This document shows, piece after piece, positions 34,247-42,940 of a stretch of DNA of 64,000 nucleotides. Position 1 is the first letter of the stretch; each line of letters opens with the position of its first letter. Where the stretch lies: NCBI GenBank assembly GCA_031081715.1, contig JAVHMA010000003.1, positions 95,525 through 159,524 on the forward strand, in the 5' to 3' direction. Both the position numbers and the translations under genes were made by a program. Origin of the DNA: Armatimonadota bacterium. Its GTDB lineage: Bacteria > Sysuimicrobiota > Sysuimicrobiia > Sysuimicrobiales > Humicultoraceae. The notes under the pieces are model-generated. The model worked only from the letters and a program-made list of their open reading frames with translations, had not been told where the DNA came from and ran no database searches.

Positions 34247-35748
34247 GCGCCTTGCTCCCGCGCGGCTGCGCGCCGGTACTGCACCAGCGTCGAAGCGATC
34301 ACCGCGACGGTCAACGCGATCAGCACGAGCACGACCGGCCGCAGGAGCCAGGCCGCGCCATAGCGCGCCACCGAGATCCACAGGTAGCGCTCCGCGATCT
34401 CGCCGAGCACGAACCCCAGCACGAGCGGGGCCCGCGGCCACTGGTAGCGCACCATGAGGTAGCCGAGGCCGCCAAAGACGAGCATCGTGACCACGTCGCC
34501 GGGGCTGTTGTTTGCGGTGTAGGCGCCCACGAAGGTCAGCAACGCCAAAATCGGGATCAGCAGCGGGCCGCGGATCGTGGTCAGCCGGGCCAGGTGGTTG
34601 AGCAGCGCCAGGCTCCCGCCCACCGCGACGACGTTGGCGAGCACGATCGTCCAGACCATCGCCAGCGTCACGTTCAGGTGCTTCGTCAGCATGTCCGGAC
34701 CGGGTGTGAGCCCCACCAGGAGGAACGCGCCGAGCAGGATCGCCATCGCCGACGAGCCGGGCACCCCGAACGCCACGGTGGGCACGAGCGCGCCGCCCTC
34801 CTTGGAGTTGTTGGCGGCCCCCGGCCCGAGCACCCCGCGCACGTCGCCCTTCCCGAAGCCCCCCCGCTCGGCGGGCGGGACGCTCTGCGCGGCGTGCGCG
34901 TAGGCGACCCACTGCGCGACCCCGCCGCCGAGCCCGGGCACGACGCCGATGTAGGTGCCGATCAGGCTGCAGCGGACGGTCAGCCAGAAGTACCGGAAGG
35001 CGTCGCGGACGCCGGCGGCCACCCCGCCTAGGCGGCCGCGCGGGGCCTCGCCGGCGATCGCGGTGCCGCGCACAGCCAGGTCGATGATCTCCGGAATCGC
35101 GAAGAACCCGACTAGCACCGGCACCAGGTCGAGCCCGTCCCACAGGTACAACGACCCGAACGTGTAGCGGAAGTGGCCGGCCTGCGGGTCCTGACCGACC
35201 GACGCCAGGAACAGGCCGAGCGCGCCGGCCAGGAAGCCGCGCAGCATCGCGCGCGGCCGGCGGCCGCTGAGCGAGGCGATGAACGCGATGCCCAGCACCG
35301 CGAGCATGAACAGCTCCGGCGAGCCGAACGTCAGCACGAGGGGCCGCACCACCGGAATGGCCGCCAACAGCGCGCCGGCGCCCACGATGGCGCCGACGAG
35401 CGAGCTGGCGAGCGCCGCGCCGAGCGCGCGGCCGGCCTCGCCGCGCTTCGCCATGGCGTGGCCGTCAAGGATCGTGGCCGCGGTGGTCCCCTCGCCCGGG
35501 ATGCCAAAGAGGATCGAGGTGATGTCGCCGGTGGTGGAGACGACCGAGTGCATACCGAGCAGGAACGCGAACGCCGCCACCGGCTCCATGCGGTAGACGA
35601 ACGGCAGCATGAGCGCGAGCGTCGTGCCGCCGCCCAGGCCCGGCAGCAGCCCTACCCAGAACCCCGCGACGACGCCGATGAGCATGAAGCTCAAGGCGTC
35701 CCACCTGAGGACCTCGAAGAGGGCGCCGACGAAGGCCTCGAGAAGCAC
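34243..35748 (-). CDS. tctA: tripartite tricarboxylate transporter large membrane subunit TctA
   Basis: A 501-residue polytopic membrane protein with the TctA repeat segments GLLPGLGGGTTLALMLPFVYRM and GVVPGLGGGVAQWVAYAHA, and the diagnostic LFGIPGEGTTAATILDGHAMAKRGEAGRALGAAL region (given only in outline here) near residues 80-115. The start is a GTG giving MLLEAFVGALFEVL. It lies 20 nt after tctC. Confidence 0.93.
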   Translation of the reverse strand: MLLEAFVGALFEVLRWDALSFMLIGVVAGFWVGLLPGLGGGTTLALMLPFVYRMEPVAAFAFLLGMHSVVSTTGDITSILFGIPGEGTTAATILDGHAMAKRGEAGRALGAALASSLVGAIVGAGALLAAIPVVRPLVLTFGSPELFMLAVLGIAFIASLSGRRPRAMLRGFLAGALGLFLASVGQDPQAGHFRYTFGSLYLWDGLDLVPVLVGFFAIPEIIDLAVRGTAIAGEAPRGRLGGVAAGVRDAFRYFWLTVRCSLIGTYIGVVPGLGGGVAQWVAYAHAAQSVPPAERGGFGKGDVRGVLGPGAANNSKEGGALVPTVAFGVPGSSAMAILLGAFLLVGLTPGPDMLTKHLNVTLAMVWTIVLANVVAVGGSLALLNHLARLTTIRGPLLIPILALLTFVGAYTANNSPGDVVTMLVFGGLGYLMVRYQWPRAPLVLGFVLGEIAERYLWISVARYGAAWLLRPVVLVLIALTVAVIASTLVQYRRAAAREQGA

Positions 35749-35768
35749 GCGCCCGGCCTAGCCGCGAC

Positions 35769-36782
35769 TCACTCGAAGCGGAAGAACTGGCTGAACACCC
35801 TGACCACGTCGGGCGGCGCGGAGAGCACCTCCTGCACCGTACGCAGCGCCTGGTCGCCGGGCGTGAACTTGAGTTCGAACCCCGCCCGCTCGGCCTCGGC
35901 CTCGAACTCCGGGTCGGCCACCATGCGCCGGAACGCCTCGCGGTAGGCGGCGACGATCTCCGCGGGCGTGCCCGGCGGCAGCAGGAAGGGCCGGCCGACC
36001 ACCTCGGGCACCGACCGCAGGCGCATCACCGCCCTCGCGCGCGGGTCGCCGACCAGATCCTCGTCCACGGGCAGCCGCTCGATCGCCGGGACCGAGGCGA
36101 ACCCGCGCACCAGCGGCCGGACCAGCCCGCGGTCGATGAACGCCTTGATCGACGAGTAGGAGCCCGCACGGCCGTCGGCCTCCTTGCGCTCGATCGCCAG
36201 CATGATGTCACCCGAGGAGCGGTAGCCGCTGATCAGGCGCAGGTTGAAGCCCGCGAGCGCCTTGAGCAACAGCGGGAAGTCGTACGTGCTGCCCCCGACG
36301 CTCGTGGCGCCGATGACCGGTGCCGGGTCGGCGCGCCGCAGGTCCGCGGGCGTCCGGAACGGCAGGTCGGCGCGCAGCGCCAGGATCGTGGTCTCGGTCG
36401 CCGGGCTCCCGATCCAGGCGAACCGGGCCATATCGAAGCGGATGCCCGGGGCCTTCACGAGCTGACCGAGGATCAGGTTGCGATTGACCGCGCCCACGGT
36501 CAGGCCGTCGGGTCGCGCCGCGCTGAAAACCTGGTTAGCGGCGACGACGCTCGCCGCGCCGGGCAGGTTCTGGACGATGACCGTGGGATTGCCTGGCAAG
36601 AACCGGCCGAGGTGGCGCGCGACCAAGCGCGCCATGACGTCGTACCCACCGCCCGGCGGGTAGCCCACGATGATGGTGATCGTGCGGCCGGCAAACGAGG
36701 TCTGAGCCTGGGCGACCGTGCCCGCCGCCCACGTGAGCACGCTCAGGAGTACCACCAGCAGGACCGCCAACAACGCCTTCAT
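35769..36782 (-). CDS. tctC: tripartite tricarboxylate transporter substrate-binding protein TctC
   Basis: A 337-residue periplasmic binding protein with a clear Sec signal peptide (KALLAVLLVVLLSVLTWAAG, cleavage near AQAQ). The family opening FAGRTITIIVGYPPGGGYD follows directly. TctC proteins bind carboxylates; the flanking pca, cupin and aldolase genes suggest an aromatic or hydroxy acid. First gene of the tctC-A-B-bicupin-aldolase run. Confidence 0.93.
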   Translation of the reverse strand: MKALLAVLLVVLLSVLTWAAGTVAQAQTSFAGRTITIIVGYPPGGGYDVMARLVARHLGRFLPGNPTVIVQNLPGAASVVAANQVFSAARPDGLTVGAVNRNLILGQLVKAPGIRFDMARFAWIGSPATETTILALRADLPFRTPADLRRADPAPVIGATSVGGSTYDFPLLLKALAGFNLRLISGYRSSGDIMLAIERKEADGRAGSYSSIKAFIDRGLVRPLVRGFASVPAIERLPVDEDLVGDPRARAVMRLRSVPEVVGRPFLLPPGTPAEIVAAYREAFRRMVADPEFEAEAERAGFELKFTPGDQALRTVQEVLSAPPDVVRVFSQFFRFE

Positions 36783-36963
36783 GCGACGGGCCCCCTTCCG
36801 TCGTGACGGTGTTCGTGCGCGGTCGCGCTAGGAGTTTTTCCCGCGCGCGCGGTAATCCTCCCGGCGTCGGTCCCCGCCGCGGCCGGCGCCGGCGCGCGTC
36901 TGGCGGACGGTCGCGGCGTCGTGTACGCTGGCGGTAATCGAGGCAAGGGGAGGCGGACGGCGC
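36783..36963. promoter_or_regulatory. divergent promoter region between tctC and the second bicupin gene
   Basis: 181 bases serve as start region for both directions. On the plus strand GTGTACGCT at 36921-36929 resembles a weak -10, and an AGGGGAGG ribosome site precedes the ATG at 36964. No convincing -35 and no operator were recognised. The only clear repeat is a GC-rich palindromic tract near 36841-36852. Confidence 0.35.
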
Positions 36964-38070
36964 ATGGCGAGCGAGACCCGGGCGCTCCCGGACGACTGGG
37001 GCCGCACCGGCTACACTGCGTTCCTCGAGGCGGAGGGCCTCCCGGTCGTGCGGGGCCTGGCCGTGGACGACCTGGCCGCGGTCGAGGTCGCGCCGTGGCC
37101 GCGGCTGGAGGCGCAAGGCGCCTACATCCAGCTCACCGGCACCGAGGACACCGACAACGCCTACATTCTCGAGCTCCCACCGGCGGGGTCCACGGCGCCC
37201 GAGCGGCACTTGTTCGAGGAGGTCGTCTTCGTCGTCGCCGGCCGCGGCTCGTGCGAGGTGTGGAACCAGGCCGGGGCCCGGCAGACCTTCGAGTGGCAGC
37301 GCGGGAGCCTGTTCGCCGTCCCGCTCAACACGTTCCACCGGCTGCACAACGGGTCGGGCCGCCACCCCGCGCGGCTGCTCGCGGTGACCACCGCGCCGCT
37401 GATGATCAGCCTGCTGCGCAACCTGGCCTTCGTGTTCGACTGCCCCTTCGACTTCACCGACCGCTTCGCCGGCCAGCCCGACTACTTCGGCGCCGACGGC
37501 CCGGTCTACGTCCGGCCGCAGAGCACGCAACGCATCTGGGAGACCAACTTCGTCGCCGACGTCTACCGGCTGGCTCTGCCCGAGTGGCACGAGCGCGGCG
37601 CCGGCGGCCGGCATATGAAGTTCGAGCTCGCGAACAACACGCTGGTGGCGCACAGCTCCGAGTTCCCGGTGGGCACCTACAAGAAGGCGCACCGCCACGG
37701 CCCCGGCGCGCACGTGATCATCCTCCACGGCCAGGGCCACACCCTGATGTGGACCGACGAGCACGAGGCCTTCGAGGAGATCCCCTGGAAGCCCGGCACC
37801 ATGCTGGTCCCGCCCGGCATGTGGTGGCACCAGCACTTCAACACCGGGCCGACACCGGCCCGCTACCTGGCGATCCGCTGGGGCAGCACCCGGTGGAAAC
37901 TGACCCGCTATCTGGACCACCAGGGCATCGATCGGAGCGCGAAGGCGGGCGGCAACCAGATCGAGTACGCTGACCAGGACCCGCGCGTCCACCAGCTCTT
38001 CGTGGAGCGCTGCCGGGCCAACGGCGTCGAGGTGCGGATGGACGCGTTCGTGGCGCCCACGGCGCGGTAG
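36964..38070 (+). CDS. bicupin protein, paralogue of the tct-linked bicupin
   Basis: A 368-residue double-cupin protein. Its first domain has APERHLFEEVVFVVAGRG, nearly identical to the protein at 32509; the second has YKKAHRHGPGAHVIILHGQG and MWWHQHFNTGP, which carry the metal-binding His. Like its paralogue it could be a ring-cleaving or isomerising metalloenzyme. It has its own promoter region and is 3 nt upstream of an EutA-like gene, an unusual pairing. Confidence 0.75.
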   Translation: MASETRALPDDWGRTGYTAFLEAEGLPVVRGLAVDDLAAVEVAPWPRLEAQGAYIQLTGTEDTDNAYILELPPAGSTAPERHLFEEVVFVVAGRGSCEVWNQAGARQTFEWQRGSLFAVPLNTFHRLHNGSGRHPARLLAVTTAPLMISLLRNLAFVFDCPFDFTDRFAGQPDYFGADGPVYVRPQSTQRIWETNFVADVYRLALPEWHERGAGGRHMKFELANNTLVAHSSEFPVGTYKKAHRHGPGAHVIILHGQGHTLMWTDEHEAFEEIPWKPGTMLVPPGMWWHQHFNTGPTPARYLAIRWGSTRWKLTRYLDHQGIDRSAKAGGNQIEYADQDPRVHQLFVERCRANGVEVRMDAFVAPTAR

Positions 38071-38073
38071 CGG

Positions 38074-39540
38074 ATGCACGAGTTCGACGAGGACCACATC
38101 CACCTGGAGGGGGCCGAGGGCGCGGTCGTCTACGTGGGCGATCGCATCGTGCTCACCAGCGTCGGGGTGGACATCGGGAGCTCCACCTCGCACATCATCC
38201 TTTCGCGCCTGGTGCTGGAGCGGCAGGGCGCGCGGCTGTCCAGTCGGTTCGCGGTGACCGACCGGGAGATCATCTACCGCTCGCCGGTGGTCTTCACGCC
38301 GTTTGCGCCCTCGGGCGCCATCGACGCCGCGGCGTTAGACCGCTTCATCGCCGCCGCGCACGCCGAGGCCGGCATCCCGCGCGAAGCGGTGGACGCGGGC
38401 GCGGTGATCACCACGGGCGAGGCCGCGCTGCGCGAGAACGCGCGGGCCGTGGGTGAGCTGTTCTCGGCCGAGGGCGGCAAGTTCGTGTGCGCGACCGCCG
38501 GGCCGAACCTGGAGAGTTTGCTGGCGGCGCACGGCTCGGGCGCGGTCGCGCTGTCGCGCGGTGCGGAAGATCCTCTGCTCAACGTGGACGTGGGCGGCGG
38601 CACGACGAAGTTCGCGGTCTGCCGCGGCGGCCGGGTGGAGTACACCGCCGCCCTCCACCTGGGTGCGCGGCTGCTGGCCTGGGACCTACGCGGCGCGCTC
38701 GTGCGCGTGGAGGAGGCCGGCGGTCGCCTGGCCGAGGCGGCGGGCCTCGCCCCGCCGCGGCTCGGTGAGCGCGTCGGGGCGGCCGACCTCGACCGCCTGG
38801 CCGACCACATGGCTGCCTCGGTGCTGGCGGTCGCATCCGGCGATCGCGCGGGCGCACCGTGGATCACGCCGCCGCTGCCCGCGGCCCCGGCCTTTCGCCG
38901 CGTGGTCTTCTCGGGCGGCGTGGCCGAGTACATCTACGGCCGCGAGGCCCGAGAGTTCGGCGACCTCGGGCCGCGGCTGGCCGCCTCACTGCGCCGGCGC
39001 GCGGCCGCCGCGGGCCTCGAGCTGCTCGAGCCCCTCGAGGCGATCCGCGCCACCTGCATCGGCGCCTCGCAGTACACCGTGCAGCTCTCCGGCGACACGA
39101 TTTTCGTCTCCGACCCCACGCTCCTCCCCGTGCGCAGCGTGCCCGCAGTCCGGCTGCGGCAGACCGGGCCGCCCGCCGCGGCGATCGCCGACGCGATACG
39201 GGCCGCGATGGCGCGCCTCGATCTCGACGGCGGCGAGGGGCGCTTCGCGCTCGCGGTCCACTGGCACCACGGCGCGGACTACGCCTCGCTGCGCGCGCTG
39301 TGCGAGGGAATCACCGCCGCGCTGCCGGGCCTGCGAGCGGGCGACCCGCTGGTCCTGGTCGTGGACGCGGACGTGGCCGGGCTGGTGGGCGCGCTGCTGC
39401 AGCAGGAATTCGGGGTGCGCGGGCCGATCGTCTGCATCGACCAGGTGCTGCTGCGGGAGTTCGACTACATCGACATCGGCCAGCCGCTGCCCGAGCAGAG
39501 CGTGGTGCCGGTGGTGGTGAAGAGCCTGGTGTTCCACTGA
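38074..39540 (+). CDS. EutA-like protein (ethanolamine ammonia-lyase reactivase family)
   Basis: A 488-residue actin-like ATPase matching EutA: N-terminal VGVDIGSSTSHIILSRL (about 30-46), the NVDVGGGTTKFAVCRGG phosphate loop, VVFSGGVAEYIYG, and the C-terminal VVVDADVAGLVGALLQQEF and YIDIGQPL segments. EutA reactivates B12-dependent ethanolamine ammonia-lyase by exchanging damaged cobalamin. No eutB, eutC or microcompartment gene is in the window. Pairing with a bicupin suggests either a different client enzyme or a distant EutBC. Confidence 0.87.
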   Translation: MHEFDEDHIHLEGAEGAVVYVGDRIVLTSVGVDIGSSTSHIILSRLVLERQGARLSSRFAVTDREIIYRSPVVFTPFAPSGAIDAAALDRFIAAAHAEAGIPREAVDAGAVITTGEAALRENARAVGELFSAEGGKFVCATAGPNLESLLAAHGSGAVALSRGAEDPLLNVDVGGGTTKFAVCRGGRVEYTAALHLGARLLAWDLRGALVRVEEAGGRLAEAAGLAPPRLGERVGAADLDRLADHMAASVLAVASGDRAGAPWITPPLPAAPAFRRVVFSGGVAEYIYGREAREFGDLGPRLAASLRRRAAAAGLELLEPLEAIRATCIGASQYTVQLSGDTIFVSDPTLLPVRSVPAVRLRQTGPPAAAIADAIRAAMARLDLDGGEGRFALAVHWHHGADYASLRALCEGITAALPGLRAGDPLVLVVDADVAGLVGALLQQEFGVRGPIVCIDQVLLREFDYIDIGQPLPEQSVVPVVVKSLVFH

Positions 39541-39580
39541 TGAAGGCGGCGATGCGGGGAGCCCAGTCAGTTGACCACGT

Positions 39581-40795
39581 TCACTGCCTCCGCAGATCGG
39601 GCACCATCGCCGTCGCCACGTTCGCGACCAGCACCGTCCCCGCGATGAAGTAGAACACCGCCTCCAGCCCGTAGCCGTCGGCCAGCGCCCCGCCCAGGAC
39701 CGGCGTAAACGTCGAGAACAACGCCTGCGCGGTGAACAGCGCGCCCACCGTGGCGCCCTCCGCGTCGCGCGGCACCACGCCCAGCGCCCAGCGGAAGATG
39801 GCGGGGCGCATCGAGTAGACGAAGAATCCCAGCGGCGCGAGCACCGCGACGAACGTGGTCGCCGACCGCACGGCGATCACCGCCAGCACGACCAGACTCG
39901 TCACCAGCATCCCGGCGGTCGCGACGCGCTTGGGGCCGTAGCGGTCGGACAGCGTGCCCGACAGCGGCGTCGCCACCATGCCCGAGACCTGCAGGATCGT
40001 CAGGTAGACCCCCAGCAGCGGTGCCGGGACGCCCAGCGTGTAGACCAGGTACAGCGGCAGGAAGGTCGAAAGCCCGCTCTGGGTCATCGACCGGATTCCC
40101 GAGACCGCGGCGAGCACCACGAAGCTCGGGTTGCGGAGCATGGCACGGAGGTTGCCCGCGTAGCCCCGGAGCGTACGTGCCGGCTGGCCCCCGGCGCCCT
40201 CGGCCGGCTGGAGCCGGGCGATCACCGCGAGGAGGAACAGCGCGAGCGGCAGGCCGGCGGCCACGTTGGCCACCAGCACGCCCCGCCAGGTCAGGGTCGC
40301 CACGAGAAACCCCGCGGCCAGGGGGGCGAGCGTCATCCCAGCGTTCGCGCCGACCTCGTGGAGCGCCAGTCCGTAGCCGCGCCGGTCCGGGTAGAGCACC
40401 GACAGCGTGGTGATCGCGGCCGGGTGCCACAGGAACATCGCCGCGCCGACCACCGCCATACACGCCACCATGACCGGCAGCGTCGGCGCCAGGGCCACGA
40501 TCAGGTAGGGCAGCAGCGCGCCCACCAGCGAGACCGCCATGAAGCGGTCGCGCTGGCCCATCACGTCCACCAGCACCCCGGCCGGGATGTTCACCACGAC
40601 GCTCATGAACTGACGCACGCTGACCAGCAGCCCCACCTGGCTGAACGACAGCCCGAGGTCGCGCGCGATGAACGGCAGCAGCAGCGAGAACGCGGCGAGC
40701 GTGGTGTGGTTGAGCGCGTGGCCGCCCGCGATGGCCCACATGCCGGCGTTCGACCGGTCCGGGCGCGGAAGGCGCAGCCCCGCAAGCAGCGCCAT
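39581..40795 (-). CDS. MFS transporter
   Basis: A 404-residue protein with about 12 hydrophobic segments. The loop between helices 2 and 3 reads GVLVDVMGQRDRFM and that between helices 8 and 9 reads GTLSDRYGPKRV, the standard MFS motif A repeats. It is the last gene of the Rieske dioxygenase operon (22 nt after the alcohol dehydrogenase), so it probably moves the aromatic substrate or a product. Direction of transport is unknown. Confidence 0.88.
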   Translation of the reverse strand: MALLAGLRLPRPDRSNAGMWAIAGGHALNHTTLAAFSLLLPFIARDLGLSFSQVGLLVSVRQFMSVVVNIPAGVLVDVMGQRDRFMAVSLVGALLPYLIVALAPTLPVMVACMAVVGAAMFLWHPAAITTLSVLYPDRRGYGLALHEVGANAGMTLAPLAAGFLVATLTWRGVLVANVAAGLPLALFLLAVIARLQPAEGAGGQPARTLRGYAGNLRAMLRNPSFVVLAAVSGIRSMTQSGLSTFLPLYLVYTLGVPAPLLGVYLTILQVSGMVATPLSGTLSDRYGPKRVATAGMLVTSLVVLAVIAVRSATTFVAVLAPLGFFVYSMRPAIFRWALGVVPRDAEGATVGALFTAQALFSTFTPVLGGALADGYGLEAVFYFIAGTVLVANVATAMVPDLRRQ

Positions 40796-40817
40796 GGCTA
40801 GGGGGGACCTCCGGCGC

Positions 40818-41924
40818 TCACGGGCTCACCACGACGTGGATGGCCGAGGGATCGGCGCGCTCGCCCTGCACCCGAAGCGCGCGGTCGGCCTCGGCGAGCG
40901 GGAAGGTATGCGTGCGCAACCGCTCGAGCGGGTAGCGGCCCGAGCGGATGATGCGCAGCGCATCCTCGACCGACTGGAAGTCGCGGCCCCGCACGCCTCG
41001 CACCGTGAGTTCGTGGCGGACGATCAAGTCGGTGAGCAGGCCGCCGGTGGCGCCGTGCTTGGATGCGGCGAGCACGACGGTCGCGCCCTTGCGCGCCACC
41101 GCGAGCGCCGCCTCCACGGTCTCGGGCGCACCGGGCGCCAGGTCCACGACCACGTCCGCCATCGCCCCACCGGTGAGGTCGCGCACCGCCGTGACAACGT
41201 CGCCCGCAGCGGCGGCAACCGCGGTCGCGCCGAGCGCCTCCGCCGCCTCCAGCCGCGGCCCTCGCGACCGGCCGACCGCGACCACCCGGCCCGCGCCGCC
41301 CTCCACTGCGGCCACCACGCACCCCAGCCCGTGCGCGCCGGGGCCGAAGATCACCGCGGTGCCGCCGCGCGGCAGGCGGCCTTCCCGGAGGACCCAGCGG
41401 ATGCCGTTCGAGATCGGGACGAACAGCGTGGCCAGGTGCGGGGCCACCCCCTCGCCGACCGCGTGCACCAGGGCGCGCGGGTGCAGGTAGAGCACCTCGC
41501 TGAACCCGCCCCACAGCCCGGGCGGGAGGTCTACGGGTGTCGCGCCGTAGCGCAGGAACCCCTGGTCCCGCCGCGAGTCCGTGGCCTCGCACAGCGCCGG
41601 TCGGCCGCTGGCGCAGAACTCGCACGCCCCGCAGGGCAGGAACTCCTCGACGGCCACGCGGTCGCCCGGCCGCACCCGCCAGCGCGTCGCGGCGCGCTCG
41701 CCGACGGCGAGCACCCGCCCCACGATCTCGTGGCCGAGGATGATCGGACCCAGCGCGGCCCCGCGCCGCCGGGTGTAGAAGTCCCAGTCGGTGCCGCACA
41801 GCCCGCACGCTTCGACCGCGAGCAGGCCGTCGTCGGCGCCGGTCGCCGGGACCGGCAGCTCGCGCAACTCGGTAGAGAGCGGCGCGGTGGCCACCGCGGC
41901 CCGCGCGACCCTCCCGGCGCTCAT
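40818..41924 (-). CDS. zinc-dependent alcohol dehydrogenase (MDR family)
   Basis: A 368-residue medium-chain dehydrogenase. Catalytic zinc ligands are seen in ACGLCGTDW and LGHEIVG, and the structural zinc lobe is complete (CGACEFCASGRPALC). The NAD(P) fold is FGPGAHGLGCVVAAVEGGAG. In a ring-hydroxylating operon it may oxidise the dihydrodiol or a side-chain alcohol. It starts at the ATG at 41924, 25 nt after the 158-residue unknown gene. Confidence 0.9.
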   Translation of the reverse strand: MSAGRVARAAVATAPLSTELRELPVPATGADDGLLAVEACGLCGTDWDFYTRRRGAALGPIILGHEIVGRVLAVGERAATRWRVRPGDRVAVEEFLPCGACEFCASGRPALCEATDSRRDQGFLRYGATPVDLPPGLWGGFSEVLYLHPRALVHAVGEGVAPHLATLFVPISNGIRWVLREGRLPRGGTAVIFGPGAHGLGCVVAAVEGGAGRVVAVGRSRGPRLEAAEALGATAVAAAAGDVVTAVRDLTGGAMADVVVDLAPGAPETVEAALAVARKGATVVLAASKHGATGGLLTDLIVRHELTVRGVRGRDFQSVEDALRIIRSGRYPLERLRTHTFPLAEADRALRVQGERADPSAIHVVVSP

Positions 41925-41949
41925 CGCGGCCCTCGGGCGCGGGGCGCCA

Positions 41950-42426
41950 TCACACCTCGTCGATGTCCGGCTCGGGGATCGCCACCAGGTCGCTCGTGTC
42001 CACCAGCGGGGCGAAGTCGCGGTGGCGCGCGCGCAACAGCGCCGCCACCTCGTCCGGAACCAGCACGATACCCAGCCCGGCGTTCAGGTCGCGGATGAAC
42101 AGCGCCTCGCCGGCGCCGCAGCGGGCCACGGCCACGCCGACCAACGCGAACTCGTTCTGCAGGCGCTCCAGGCGCGCGGCCGCCGCGGCACGGGCAAGCG
42201 CCTCGTCCGCCGGCGCCGCCGCCCGGCCGAGCGGCGCGAACGGCTTGTGGCGGGCCCGGGTCAGGCCTTCGAGCTCGAGCGGGTCCAGATAGGCCTCCTC
42301 GGGCGCCGCGCCGCCACGCCGCAGCCGCAGGCGCGCGCCCGTGGGCGTCGCGAAGACGCTCACCTCCACGCTCCCGACCGGCGCGAGCGCGGTCTCGGTG
42401 ACCCCGGACCGTCCGTCGGACGCCAT
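41950..42426 (-). CDS. unknown protein in the Rieske dioxygenase operon
   Basis: A 158-residue soluble protein I do not recognise. Features: an N-terminal beta-rich stretch (GSVEVSVFATPTGARLRLRR), a central Ala/Arg-rich helix (ALARAAAAARLERLQNEFA), and an acidic C-terminus (AIPEPDIDEV). No Cys cluster, signal or membrane segment. It lies 4 nt after the dioxygenase beta gene. The ATG at 42426 and the GTG at 42429 are both possible. It may be an assembly or regulatory partner of the oxygenase; this is a guess from position. Confidence 0.6.
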   Translation of the reverse strand: MASDGRSGVTETALAPVGSVEVSVFATPTGARLRLRRGGAAPEEAYLDPLELEGLTRARHKPFAPLGRAAAPADEALARAAAAARLERLQNEFALVGVAVARCGAGEALFIRDLNAGLGIVLVPDEVAALLRARHRDFAPLVDTSDLVAIPEPDIDEV

Positions 42427-42430
42427 CACG

Positions 42431-42940
42431 CTAGGGAATGAACGACAGGTTGTACTGCGGCTCGTCCGCGGTGAGCAGCACGACCTTCTTCAACACGATC
42501 TTCCACGCCCCGTCGGCGTGGCGCAGCCGGTAGTGGCAGTGCGCCGCGAACAGGCGGGGCGCGTTCAGGCCCTGCTGGCCGGGCCCGCCGGGCCGCATCT
42601 CCGCGATGAGCTGCCGGCAGTCCACCGCGGCCTCCCCGTCGGCGCCCGGGGTCACCTCCACGTTGGAGACGAGCCGCAGGGTGCGCGACGGCGGGTTCTG
42701 GTCCAGCACCGGGGTCCTCGTGAGCCGGTAGACGCGCTCGTGGAGCCGCTTGCGGTCGTCGTAGATGATGGCGACCGCCTGCGCCGGGTCGAGCGCCGGG
42801 TCAATCGGGAGCCAGTAGACGGCGTCGTCGGTAAACAGCGCCTCCCACTCCTCGAACCGGCGTTCGTCGAGCAGCCGGGCCTCGGCGTAGAGAAAGCGCT
42901 CCGCATCCGCAACCGACAGCGCCGGCACCGCGGCCCTCAC
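42431..42940 (-). CDS. ring-hydroxylating dioxygenase beta subunit
   Basis: A 169-residue SnoaL-like small subunit. It begins with the typical FLYAEARLLDERRFEEWEAL and has DDAVYWLPIDP, then LRLVSNVEV and a closing DGAWKIVLKKVVLLTADE. It has a structural role in the alpha3beta3 hexamer. The start is a GTG overlapping the alpha stop (GTGA). Confidence 0.9.
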   Translation of the reverse strand: MRAAVPALSVADAERFLYAEARLLDERRFEEWEALFTDDAVYWLPIDPALDPAQAVAIIYDDRKRLHERVYRLTRTPVLDQNPPSRTLRLVSNVEVTPGADGEAAVDCRQLIAEMRPGGPGQQGLNAPRLFAAHCHYRLRHADGAWKIVLKKVVLLTADEPQYNLSFIP

